Shown here one piece after another: positions 24,269 to 31,850 of a stretch of DNA of 64,000 nucleotides. The position numbers were made by a program, and so were the translations under genes. The DNA comes from Candidatus Obscuribacterium magneticum (GTDB lineage Bacteria; Elusimicrobiota; Elusimicrobia; F11), in the NCBI GenBank assembly GCA_020523905.1, contig JAJAPZ010000003.1, positions 104,050 to 168,049 on the forward strand, given 5' to 3'. Every line of letters begins with the position of its first letter. Positions within the stretch are counted from its first letter, which is position 1. The notes beneath the pieces are model-generated. The model was given only the letters and a program-made list of their open reading frames with translations, did not search any database and was not told the origin of the DNA.

Positions 24269-26188
24269 TTAATCCCGCCCCAATACTTTCCGGTCGTACC
24301 ACTCGACAAACATGAGAAGCGTCCACAGGCGGCGCGCCAAATTGGTTTGGCGCCGGACATGCTGCTCCAGAAGCTCGAGGGGAACCGTGGGATTGAGGTA
24401 AGGATTCTGACGGAGCCTTTCGGGTGAGAATTTAAAGCGGGCGTAGTCCAGTAAATCGGTGGCCAGCCACTTGGCCATGGGGGGGGAAAACCCCTTTTTG
24501 CCGCCCCGGATGACGGCCTCCGGAATGCGGCCTTTCATCAAGCGGCGGATCAGAACCTTTGTGGTCCAGCCCCGAAGTTTGTAATGCATGGGAACCTCGG
24601 CCGCAAACTCCACAATCCGGTGATCCAGAAAAGGCGGCCTCACCTCCAGGGAGTGGGCCATGCTGAGCCGGTCCACCTTCACCAAAAATTCATCCACCAA
24701 ATGCGTTTTCTGATCCAGGTAAAGGAACCGCTCCAGGCCGGTCCTTGCGCCGGCGCTCTCGTAGGCGTTCACATAACTCTCGGCCAAGGGGCGCGAGGCC
24801 ACGGAGGCGTAAAAGGACTCCGAATAAAGGTTCTTCTTTATTTCCGGCCGGAAAACCTCCGTCCAGCCGAAATGAGCCAACGCCGGCGGCCGCCGCGCCG
24901 CGGCCACAAAGGCCTTGGCCTTATAATCCAGACTGATCCGGCTGAAGGACACCGGCAGATGGTTGATCACCGGCTCCAGAAGGCCCCGGGTCAGAAAATG
25001 GGGAATTTTCCGGTAAAGGGCCGCCACGCGGTCGGCGATGTAGGTGGGATATCCCCCAAAGAGCTCATCGCCTCCGTCACCGGACAAGGCCACCGTCATC
25101 CGCTCCCGGGCCATTTTGGTGAGAAAGAAAGTGGGAATCATGGAATCGTCGCCGAAAGGTTCATCGAAGATGTCGATCAATTTGGGAATGGTGGCCACAA
25201 CGTCCGGCGTCACTTCCTTCTCCACGTGCTGGGTCTTAAGGAACTGGGCCACGGCGGTGGAGTTTTCCCGCTCGGAGAAGGATTTCTCAGCAAAGTAGAT
25301 GTTAAAGGTCATCATGTCGGGCTTGTGCTTTTTGGCGTAGTAGGTGATGGTGGGGGAGTCCAGACCTCCGGAGAGGAAGGTTCCCAAAGGGACGTCGCTC
25401 ACCAGCTGGCGCCGGACGGCATCGTCCAGGAGACCGTCCAGCTTCTCCAAATAATAGGAGAGCCCTCGGTCCTCCATTGGCGCCGGCTCAAAATTCCAAT
25501 ACGGTTTGAACTGAACCCGCCCGTTTTCCCAAAGGAGGAGAGACCCCGGCTCCAGCTTCCGAATCGCTTTATAGATGGAGCGGGGCATGGGGATATAGCG
25601 CATGGAAAGGAAATCATCGATCGCGAAAGGGTCGATCTCCCGCGACACCTCCGGATCCTGGATCAGCGCTTTTATCTCCGACCCGAAAACCAACTTGTTC
25701 TTAAGGACCGCGTAATAAAGGGGCTTAATCCCCATCCGGTCCCGCCCGACGACGAGCCGCTGCCTTTTTTTGTCCCACAAGGCAAACCCGAACATGCCGT
25801 TGAGCTTCGCGGGCATGTCGAGCCCCCAGGCTTCATAGCCGTGAACCAACACCTCCGTATCCGAACGCGTCGTAAAGGTGTGCCCCAAGCCGATGAGTTC
25901 GTCCCGAAGATCCTGAAAGTTGTAGGTCTCGCCGTTGTAAACCACAACGACATTTTTGTCTTCGCTGAAAATGGGCTGCCGGCCCGTGGACAAGTCAATG
26001 ATGGAGAGCCGCCGCATGGCCAGACCCACGGCGCCTGTGTTTTCGGGGCTTTGGGTGATGAAAGATTGGGTAAAATAACCTTCGTCGTCCGGCCCGCGAT
26101 GAATCATCGAACGGTTCATGCGTTCAAGGAGACGCCCGTCAATTTGAGAGGGTTTGCCCCACTGCAGTTGTCCGCAAATGCCGCACAT
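24269..26188 (-). CDS. asnB: Asparagine synthetase, glutamine-hydrolysing
   Basis: A 639-residue protein of standard AsnB length. Met is followed by the nucleophile Cys2 (MCGICGQ), then HRGPDDEGYF and VVYNGETYNFQDLRDEL of the class II glutaminase domain (1-~210). The synthetase domain has PLGTFLSGGLDSPTITYYA, the PP-loop SGGLDS (about 260) that activates aspartate with ATP, followed by DEPFGDDSMIPTF, ALSGDGGDELFGGY and HSLEVRPPFLDHRIVEFA. It converts aspartate and glutamine to asparagine and glutamate. Paralogs also act in cell-surface polysaccharide clusters, which cannot be excluded. It is divergent from the DUF72 gene and convergent with the Yip1-like gene, 2 nt apart. Confidence 0.9.
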   Translation of the reverse strand: MCGICGQLQWGKPSQIDGRLLERMNRSMIHRGPDDEGYFTQSFITQSPENTGAVGLAMRRLSIIDLSTGRQPIFSEDKNVVVVYNGETYNFQDLRDELIGLGHTFTTRSDTEVLVHGYEAWGLDMPAKLNGMFGFALWDKKRQRLVVGRDRMGIKPLYYAVLKNKLVFGSEIKALIQDPEVSREIDPFAIDDFLSMRYIPMPRSIYKAIRKLEPGSLLLWENGRVQFKPYWNFEPAPMEDRGLSYYLEKLDGLLDDAVRRQLVSDVPLGTFLSGGLDSPTITYYAKKHKPDMMTFNIYFAEKSFSERENSTAVAQFLKTQHVEKEVTPDVVATIPKLIDIFDEPFGDDSMIPTFFLTKMARERMTVALSGDGGDELFGGYPTYIADRVAALYRKIPHFLTRGLLEPVINHLPVSFSRISLDYKAKAFVAAARRPPALAHFGWTEVFRPEIKKNLYSESFYASVASRPLAESYVNAYESAGARTGLERFLYLDQKTHLVDEFLVKVDRLSMAHSLEVRPPFLDHRIVEFAAEVPMHYKLRGWTTKVLIRRLMKGRIPEAVIRGGKKGFSPPMAKWLATDLLDYARFKFSPERLRQNPYLNPTVPLELLEQHVRRQTNLARRLWTLLMFVEWYDRKVLGRD

Positions 26189-26227
26189 GCGAAATTATTT
26201 AGCAAAATGGCGCTTAAATGAGAAGCT

Positions 26228-26941
26228 ATGATTAAAATCGGTTGCGCTGATTTTCCGGTGGCCACGGCCCGCTTCCAGAGAAAACTCCCGGTCGTGGAGT
26301 TGGATGCCCTCTTTGAGAAATTCCCCATGACACGAACGGTGGAAAAGTGGCGGGCGCAGGCGCCGCCGGATTTTGAATTTGTCGTGTGCGCCTCGCACCA
26401 CATCACCCACCCCGGCCGATTCCTCGACCAGAAGAATCCCTCCTCCCGGAGCCATCAAATCCGGGCCCACCGGTTCGGCTATTTTCAGGACACGCCCGAG
26501 GTCAGGCGCGCCTTCTTAAAAACCCGCCACATCGCGGAGCTTTTGTCGTCCCGGATTGTTCTGTTCGAGCTTCCCAAAAGCTTTGCTCCCCATTCCGATA
26601 ACATCGGCCACCTGCAGCGGTTTTTCAAGGCGGCCGAGCGGGGACTCCTCAATTTTGTCTGGGATCCGCCCGCCTCGTGGCCCCTTCACTTGACGGATCA
26701 AATATCCAAGAGCCTCAATTTGGTCCAGGCGTTTAATCCCTTGAGGCCGGGCCCGAAGCCCGCGGGATCACTCCGCTACTACCGGCTCGGCGACCGCGAA
26801 CGCACCCGCGGCAACTACCGGTTCTCCACGGACGAGCTCGAGCAAATTAAAAGAGCCTGCGATCTGCCCCTTTCCTACGTCATTTTTAACAGCGGCCCCC
26901 TGGCGTTCCAGGAAGCCGTCCGGTTTTCTAAACTCTTATGA
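26228..26941 (+). CDS. DUF72 family protein
   Basis: A 237-residue protein of the DUF72 (COG1801) family: N-terminal KIGCADFPVATARFQRKLPVVELDALFEKFPM, then VEKWRAQAPPDFEFVVCASHHITH and later LSSRIVLFELPKSFAP, GLLNFVWDPPASWP, and a C-terminal CDLPLSYVIFNSG. This matches the TIM-barrel order seen in the family, with the Asn/Gly-rich C-terminal strand. Biochemical function is unknown for the family. It starts 39 bp from asnB on the opposite strand, so the two probably share a promoter region. Confidence 0.8.
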   Translation: MIKIGCADFPVATARFQRKLPVVELDALFEKFPMTRTVEKWRAQAPPDFEFVVCASHHITHPGRFLDQKNPSSRSHQIRAHRFGYFQDTPEVRRAFLKTRHIAELLSSRIVLFELPKSFAPHSDNIGHLQRFFKAAERGLLNFVWDPPASWPLHLTDQISKSLNLVQAFNPLRPGPKPAGSLRYYRLGDRERTRGNYRFSTDELEQIKRACDLPLSYVIFNSGPLAFQEAVRFSKLL

Positions 26942-26964
26942 ATGCCATTGCAAAGGAAGTGAAT

Positions 26965-27084
26965 CGTCACCCCGGCGAAAGCCCGTCATTCCGGCGAAAG
27001 CCGGAATCCAGGGTAATGTTAAAGGCCTGGGTCCCGATTTACGTCGGGATGACGGCCTGGATACCGGCTTGCGCCGGTATGACG
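26965..27084. repeat. Nested palindromic CGTCA/ATGACG repeat, unit 3
   Basis: A complete unit (CGTCATTCCGGCGAAAGCCGG ... CCCGATTTACGTCGGGATGACG) is inserted inside another (CGTCACCCCGGCGAAAGCC ... TACCGGCTTGCGCCGGTATGACG). Total 120 bp. It lies between the DUF72 gene and polX. Confidence 0.8.
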
Positions 27085-27098
27085 ATTCGTATCTTTTT

Positions 27099-28820
27099 AT
27101 GCACAACATCGCGCTGGCTCAAATACTGACCGAAATCGCCGACATGCAGGAGCTGAAGAAAGACAACATCTTCCGCATCCGGGCTTTTCGACGGGCCTCC
27201 GACATCATCCGGGCCCAAACGGACGATGTGACCACCCTCTCCCGCGACCGGCTCATGAGCCTGCCCGGCATCGGCCAGGGCATTGCGGATATCGTCGAAG
27301 AATTTCGGGACAAGGGCCGGGTCACCGAGCACGAGACGTTGAAGAAAAAGTTTCCACAGGGGCTTCTGGACATCATGAGCCTCTCCAACATGGGCCCCAA
27401 GCGGGCCTCCCTTCTTTTCGAGAAGCTCAAAGTCGACTCCATCGACAAGCTGAAAAAAGTCGCCGAAGCGGGCGAGCTCCTTAAGGTTCCCGGATTCGGA
27501 GAGAAACTTCAGGAATCCCTCCTCAAAAGCATCGAATACAAAAGCGAAACCCAAAACCGGCCTCTCATTTCCGAGGCGCTGGCGTTCGCCCGTGAATTGA
27601 CCGCCTACCTGAAGAAATCGCCCGACATCCAAGAACTGGAGCTGGCGGGATCGGCACGGCGGTGGAAAGAAACGGTGGGAGACCTGGATTTTCTGTGCAC
27701 CAGCAAAAATCCCGAAAAGGCGATCCACCATTTCTCTCAGTATCCCGGCCTCAAACGGATCCTGGCGCAAGGGTCGACAAAAGCAAGCATCGTCCTGGAG
27801 ACGGGCCTCCAATGCGATTTCCGCGTGGTCGAGGCCGCTTCCTTTGGAGCCGCCCTCCTCTATTTCACCGGCTCCAAACAGCACAATGTCCAGCTTCGGG
27901 AACTCGCCCTTAAAAAAGGGTTTTCTCTAAATGAATACGGCCTCTTTAAACTATCCGACAAAAAGAAGTTGAAGCCGGTCGCGGGGCGCACGGAAGAAGA
28001 CGTCTATAAATACCTGGGTCTCTCCTGGATTCCGCCGGAACTCCGGGAGGACCGGGGCGAAATCGACGCCGCGCACGAGAAAAGGCTTCCCCGCCTGGTC
28101 ACGGAAGGTGATGTCCTGGGCGACTTCCACAACCACACCAACTTGACCGACGGCCACAACACCATGGAGGAAATGGCGGCCGCGGCCAAAGCCCGGGGCT
28201 GGAAATGGTATTTCTGCGGTGATCATTCGCCTTCCTTGAAAGTCACGGGCGGCCTTCCGGCGGGGGCTCTTCTCAAGAAAAAAGCCGCCGTGAAAGGGCT
28301 CGCCCGCGGCGAACAGGGCATCGATGTCTACCTGGGATCGGAGGTCGATATCCTGCCGGACGGGCGGCTAGATTACGAAGACGAGATTCTCAAAGAAATC
28401 GACTGCGTGGTTGCCGCCGTGCACGGCTCTTTCAAGCAAACGGAAGAGGTGATGACGGCCCGGCTGTGCCGGGCGATGGAGAATCCTCACGTGCACATCC
28501 TGGCCCACCCCTCCGGCCGCCTGATTGGGAAAAGGAAAGGCTATGACATCAACTATGAAATCCTTCTTCAAAAAGCGAAGGAAACCGGCACCGCCATTGA
28601 AATCAACGGTCAGCCCGACCGGCAGGATCTCTTCGACATCCACGTCAAGCGGGCCATCGAACTCGGCGTCCCCCTGGCTCTTAACACCGACGCCCATTCA
28701 ATCAGCGATCTTGATAACATGACCTACGCGGTCCATGTGGCCCGCCGCGGGGGAGCAGAACCGAAACATATCCTGAATTGTTTGCCGACGAAGGAGCTGC
28801 TGAAATGGTTGAACGGTTAG
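27099..28820 (+). CDS. polX: Bacterial family X DNA polymerase with PHP domain
   Basis: 573 residues from the ATG at 27099 (MHNIALAQILTEIADMQELK), the usual PolX start. An upstream ATG at 27069 adds only repeat-derived codons. Order: helix-hairpin-helix 8-kDa-like region (IRAFRRASDIIR, SLPGIGQGIADIV and MGPKRASLL), polymerase palm with GSARRWKETVGDLDFLC (metal-binding DxD), ITGSKQHNVQLRELA-like thumb, and a PHP phosphoesterase domain from ~345 with DFHNHTNLTDG, CGDHSP, GSEVDI, HVHILAHPSGR and NTDAHS. The enzyme fills short gaps in base-excision repair, and the PHP domain gives 3'-5' exonuclease/phosphatase activity. Its last 16 bp overlap the next gene. Confidence 0.9.
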   Translation: MHNIALAQILTEIADMQELKKDNIFRIRAFRRASDIIRAQTDDVTTLSRDRLMSLPGIGQGIADIVEEFRDKGRVTEHETLKKKFPQGLLDIMSLSNMGPKRASLLFEKLKVDSIDKLKKVAEAGELLKVPGFGEKLQESLLKSIEYKSETQNRPLISEALAFARELTAYLKKSPDIQELELAGSARRWKETVGDLDFLCTSKNPEKAIHHFSQYPGLKRILAQGSTKASIVLETGLQCDFRVVEAASFGAALLYFTGSKQHNVQLRELALKKGFSLNEYGLFKLSDKKKLKPVAGRTEEDVYKYLGLSWIPPELREDRGEIDAAHEKRLPRLVTEGDVLGDFHNHTNLTDGHNTMEEMAAAAKARGWKWYFCGDHSPSLKVTGGLPAGALLKKKAAVKGLARGEQGIDVYLGSEVDILPDGRLDYEDEILKEIDCVVAAVHGSFKQTEEVMTARLCRAMENPHVHILAHPSGRLIGKRKGYDINYEILLQKAKETGTAIEINGQPDRQDLFDIHVKRAIELGVPLALNTDAHSISDLDNMTYAVHVARRGGAEPKHILNCLPTKELLKWLNG

Positions 28821-29221
28821 AAAAGCTGAAATCCCTAAAAGGATCCGACTCCCCTTATTGGCCGGCCCTTCTTTCCGGTCTTGTTTTTCCGGGCGCCGGG
28901 CAACTCATGAACCGGGATTATCTGAAAGGATCCTTCCTCATTTGCGTCACCATCGGGTCCCTCGTTTGGATGACGAAGGTGGTGATTGAACGGCTGATCC
29001 TGCTTCTGCCGGGCTCTCCCGAACAGTGGCAGCAGAACCCCAACATGCTCCGTGAGGCCGTCACGAAATTGGTTTACGAAACGCCGGGCATGTTTTTTTC
29101 CTTTGAGATTCTCCTCATTCTTGTCTGGATTTACAGCATTATCGACGCCTATGTGGCGGCGAAAAATCGATTCAAGAATCTCCCGCCCCCCTCCATTGAA
29201 ACCGATCATACTCTCCGTTGA
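28805..29221 (+). CDS. Small membrane protein (DUF5683/TM2-like)
   Basis: 138 residues. The ATG at 28805 has AAGGAG 8 nt upstream and lies inside polX's 3' end. Hydrophobic segments: WPALLSGLVFPGAGQLMNRD with YLKGSFLICVTIGSLVW (about 19-55), and a final one FSFEILLILVWIYSIIDAYVA (about 100-120). The PGAGQ...Y..G pattern resembles TM2/DUF5683-type small membrane proteins of unknown function. It overlaps the nnrE gene by 26 nt, so the polX-membrane protein-nnrE order is one transcription unit. Confidence 0.55.
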   Translation: MVERLEKLKSLKGSDSPYWPALLSGLVFPGAGQLMNRDYLKGSFLICVTIGSLVWMTKVVIERLILLLPGSPEQWQQNPNMLREAVTKLVYETPGMFFSFEILLILVWIYSIIDAYVAAKNRFKNLPPPSIETDHTLR

Positions 29222-30008
29222 GCAGGTTCGCGACGTCGACCGCCGGTGCCTGACCGACTACGGGATCCCGACGCTTCTTCTCATGGAAAACGCCGGCCGA
29301 TCCCTCGCCGACACCGTTGAGAAACAGATAAAGAGCTTGCTGCAAAATGCCGTCCTTCCGGCGAAAGCCGTCATCCCGACGAAAGTCGGGAGCCAGGACG
29401 TGAACACCGGACTGGATCCCGACTTTCGTCGGGATGACGGCTTTCGCCGGAAGGACGTGTTCATAGAAATCATGTGCATTTGCGGCCTTGGAAACAATGG
29501 CGGCGACGGGCTCGTCATGTCCCGCCACCTTTTTCAACGGAACCTTCCCATTCGCCTCACTCTCATCGATGATCCAAAGAAATTTCGGGAGGACGCCGCT
29601 CTCAATTTTCGTATCATCGAACGGATCGGCGTGCCGGTGGAGGATCTGTCCGCCTTCATAAAACGGATGAAGGCGGCAGAAAAACAAAAAAGGGTCGTCC
29701 TTGTGGACGCCGTTTTGGGAACGGGTTTTAGAGGAGAGCTAAGGTCGCCGGCCCTCGAAGCCATTCAAGGCATCAACAAATTAAAGGAACTAGGGGGGGA
29801 AACCGTGACGGTGGTTGCGGCCGACATCCCATCGGGTTTAAACGGCGACGTGGGGCCGGTGGGAAGTGACGCGGTGAAAGCGGATGTGACCGTCACCTTC
29901 GCCTGTTTGAAGCCGGGACTTCTAACCCCCGAGGCTAACCCTTATGTGGGAAAGATTGAGGTCGCCGACATCGGCGTGCCGAAAAAATTATTAGAGTCTT
30001 ATCTGTAA
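29196..30008 (+). CDS. nnrE: NAD(P)HX epimerase (YjeF N-terminal domain) carrying an in-frame repeat insertion
   Basis: 270 residues from a TTG start (KPIILSVEQVRDVDRR); no better start is available. Motifs: GIPTLLLMENAGRSLAD, CICGLGNNGGDGLVMSRHL (the GNNGGDG loop), VVLVDAVLGTGFRGELRSP and VAADIPSGLNGDVGPVG, all typical of YjeF_N. This enzyme epimerises damaged hydrated NAD(P)H. The kinase-like NnrD dehydratase domain often fused to it is absent. Between helix 1 (VEKQIKSLLQ) and the GLGNNGGDG strand, ~36 extra residues are encoded by a complete palindromic repeat (29351-29457). They would form a loop in the fold, and the frame is kept. Family YjeF_N proteins are ~220-230 residues, consistent with this insertion. 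Confidence 0.8.
   Translation: MKPIILSVEQVRDVDRRCLTDYGIPTLLLMENAGRSLADTVEKQIKSLLQNAVLPAKAVIPTKVGSQDVNTGLDPDFRRDDGFRRKDVFIEIMCICGLGNNGGDGLVMSRHLFQRNLPIRLTLIDDPKKFREDAALNFRIIERIGVPVEDLSAFIKRMKAAEKQKRVVLVDAVLGTGFRGELRSPALEAIQGINKLKELGGETVTVVAADIPSGLNGDVGPVGSDAVKADVTVTFACLKPGLLTPEANPYVGKIEVADIGVPKKLLESYL
29351..29457. repeat. Palindromic repeat inside nnrE, unit 4
   Basis: A 107-bp inverted repeat: CGTCCTTCCGGCGAAAGCCG followed by TCATCCCGACGAAAGTCGGG, core GACGTGAACACCGGACTGGA, then the complements in reverse order ending GGAAGGACG. Two nested hairpin stems are symmetric almost end to end. It is read through in the nnrE frame without a stop. Confidence 0.85.
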
Positions 30009-30040
30009 AACGAACTGTCATATATGCGAACGAAGTGAAT

Positions 30041-30159
30041 CGTCATTCCCGCGAAAGCGGGAATCCATGACCGTGTGGCGGAACGGTCCCGTCGATTATT
30101 TCAATTATCGAAACGGGACGTGAACACCGGAATGGATTCCCGCTTTCGCGGGAATGACG
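30041..30159. repeat. Palindromic CGTCAT/ATGACG repeat, unit 5
   Basis: 119 bp with ends CGTCATTCCCGCGAAAGCGGG and CCCGCTTTCGCGGGAATGACG. The interior carries CCGTGTGGCGGAACGGTCCC and CGATTATTTCAATTATCGAA, the inverse of the interior of unit 2, then the common GACGTGAACACCGG core. A second small hairpin GCCCGCCTGCGGCGGGC follows at 30171-30187. Confidence 0.85.
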
Positions 30160-30214
30160 TGAAGTCTTTCGCCCGCCTGCGGCGGGCTCGCAATGACAAA
30201 AAGAGGAGGTTAAT

Positions 30215-30448
30215 ATGATAACGGGTCTGGTTCTGGTGCGTTTGCAAGCGGGCAAGGAAAAGCAAGCCCTGACCAAAATTAAAGAGGTGAAAGGGGTGTC
30301 GCATGTCTCGGCGGTCTATGGCCGGTGGGACCTCGTCGTCGACATTGAGGCGGACGACCTGCAAAACATGAGCCGCATGGTCGTTGAGAAACTTCGCATT
30401 ATCCCGGGCATCTTCGCCACGGAAACACTCGTCACAACAGCCATATAG
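30215..30448 (+). CDS. Stand-alone Lrp/AsnC ligand-binding (RAM) domain protein
   Basis: A 77-residue protein; GGAGG lies 6 nt before the ATG. The whole sequence, from MITGLVLVRLQAGKEKQAL through VKGVSHVSAVYGRWDLVVDIEAD to PGIFATETLVTTAI, matches the RAM/AsnC_trans_reg domain. It lacks the N-terminal helix-turn-helix of Lrp regulators. Such single-domain proteins form amino-acid-binding oligomers and may modulate full-length Lrp proteins or enzymes. It is enclosed by two palindromic repeats and has no obvious operon partner. Confidence 0.85.
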   Translation: MITGLVLVRLQAGKEKQALTKIKEVKGVSHVSAVYGRWDLVVDIEADDLQNMSRMVVEKLRIIPGIFATETLVTTAI

Positions 30449-30472
30449 ATTGAATCCACCTTATCTTAAGAT

Positions 30473-30562
30473 CGTCATTCCCGCGAAAGCCGGAATCCAG
30501 TTCTCAACGATGACCTTGAATATATGTTTTCAGCCTGGATCCCGACTTTCGTCGGGATGACG
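30473..30562. repeat. Palindromic CGTCAT/ATGACG repeat, unit 6
   Basis: 90 bp; left CGTCATTCCCGCGAAAGCCGG, then AATCCAG; right CCTGGATCCCGACTTTCGTC then GGGATGACG. The two halves carry different hairpin stems. It ends 20 bp before the M16 peptidase gene. Confidence 0.8.
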
Positions 30563-30581
30563 TACAGTGACGACAAGTTAA

Positions 30582-31850
30582 ATGCTCTACATCTTAAAAG
30601 ACGCGCCGCCGCCTTTCACGGGGGCCGAAGTCCACACGCTGCCGAACGGGCTCAAGCTCGTCCTCAAAGAAGACCACACCAGCCCCGTGGTGTCCCTGCA
30701 GACCTGGGTGCGCTGCGGGGCGATCGATGAGGTCCCTCGCTTGAACGGCATCTCCCACGGACTGGAGCACATGGTCTTTAAAGGGACGCCCACCCGTTCT
30801 CCCGGCGACATCACCCGCGCCATCGAATCCAACGGCGGCTTCATGAACGCCGCCACCCAACTGGAGACGACCCACTATTTTATCGACATCCCCTCGTACG
30901 GCGCCGGCACGGCGCTCGAGGTTCTGGCCGACACGGTTCTGCGCCCCACCTTCCCCCAAGAGGAGCTGGAACGGGAACGGCAGGTGATCCTGGAGGAAAT
31001 CCGTCGGCGGGACGATAATCCCGAATCAACCCTCTGGGATGAGCACTCCGCCCGCCTCTTTAAAGACACCCCCTACGGCATCAAGGTGATCGGGAGCCCC
31101 AAATCCGTTTCATCCCTCACTCGAAATGATCTTCTTCAATACCACCGCGCTCATTACGTGCCTGCCAAAATGAACGTCGTCGTCACAGGAGATTTCAAAA
31201 AGGGCCCTTTGCTGAAAAAACTGGAAAAACTTTTCGGACCGGAAAAGCCGAAGGATCCGCCGCCCACTCCCGTCGTTGACCTGAGCAAAACAAAGCCGAC
31301 CCAAGCCGCCATCAAGAAGCCCGTTCAGCTCACCTACGTGGCCATGGGGCTGCCGACCCCCGGCCTCAAGGATCCCAACGTCATCGCCCTGGACCTTTTG
31401 GCGGACGTTTTGGGCGGCGGCTACAGCTCCCGGCTCTATCAGATCCTGCGGGAAAAAGAGAAGGTCGTGCTGGCGATTTCCTGCGATTTCCTGAGCTTCC
31501 AGCAAAAGGGAATGTTCGGCTTCTTCATGGAAATGCTTCCCGCCCAGTATCCCGCCGCCATGAGAAGCCTGGAGATCGCCCTCCACGACCTCGCCACGAA
31601 AAACCCCATCCGGCGGGAGGAGCTCAACCGGGCCAAGGCGCGTGTCAAAAGCGACTGGCTCTACGGCGCGGAGACGCCCCACGGCCAGGCCTCCACCCTG
31701 GGGTCTCTCAGCATCCTGGGGGAAATCCAGCTCATTGAAACCTATCTAAAAACGGTGAACGCCCTCACCGCCGATGACCTGATGGATATTTTTCACCGCA
31801 CCGTCAAGGGTCAGAAATTTTTCGTGACAAGGGTGGAACCCAACAAATGA
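30582..31850 (+). CDS. M16-family zinc metallopeptidase, catalytic subunit
   Basis: 422 residues. The inverted zinc motif HxxEH is complete: HGLEHMVFKGTP with H59, E62 and H63. The downstream helix ELERERQVILEEIRRRDDNP holds the third ligand candidate. ESNGGFMNAATQLETTHYFI and YHRAHYVPAKMNVVVTGDF are typical of M16B subfamily proteins. The second half contains GGGYSSRLYQILREKEKVVLAI, the substrate-binding R/Y-type region. No signal peptide is visible, so it is probably cytosolic, although some relatives are periplasmic. It is coupled by an ATGATG/TGA overlap to a second M16 protein without the zinc motif, the usual heterodimer arrangement. Confidence 0.85.
   Translation: MLYILKDAPPPFTGAEVHTLPNGLKLVLKEDHTSPVVSLQTWVRCGAIDEVPRLNGISHGLEHMVFKGTPTRSPGDITRAIESNGGFMNAATQLETTHYFIDIPSYGAGTALEVLADTVLRPTFPQEELERERQVILEEIRRRDDNPESTLWDEHSARLFKDTPYGIKVIGSPKSVSSLTRNDLLQYHRAHYVPAKMNVVVTGDFKKGPLLKKLEKLFGPEKPKDPPPTPVVDLSKTKPTQAAIKKPVQLTYVAMGLPTPGLKDPNVIALDLLADVLGGGYSSRLYQILREKEKVVLAISCDFLSFQQKGMFGFFMEMLPAQYPAAMRSLEIALHDLATKNPIRREELNRAKARVKSDWLYGAETPHGQASTLGSLSILGEIQLIETYLKTVNALTADDLMDIFHRTVKGQKFFVTRVEPNK

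Noticed and set aside
24584..26221. A 545-codon open frame on the plus strand opposite asnB
   Set aside because: It is antisense to a clearly recognisable asparagine synthetase with all motifs, and its translation is low-complexity His/Gly/Arg rich without any family.
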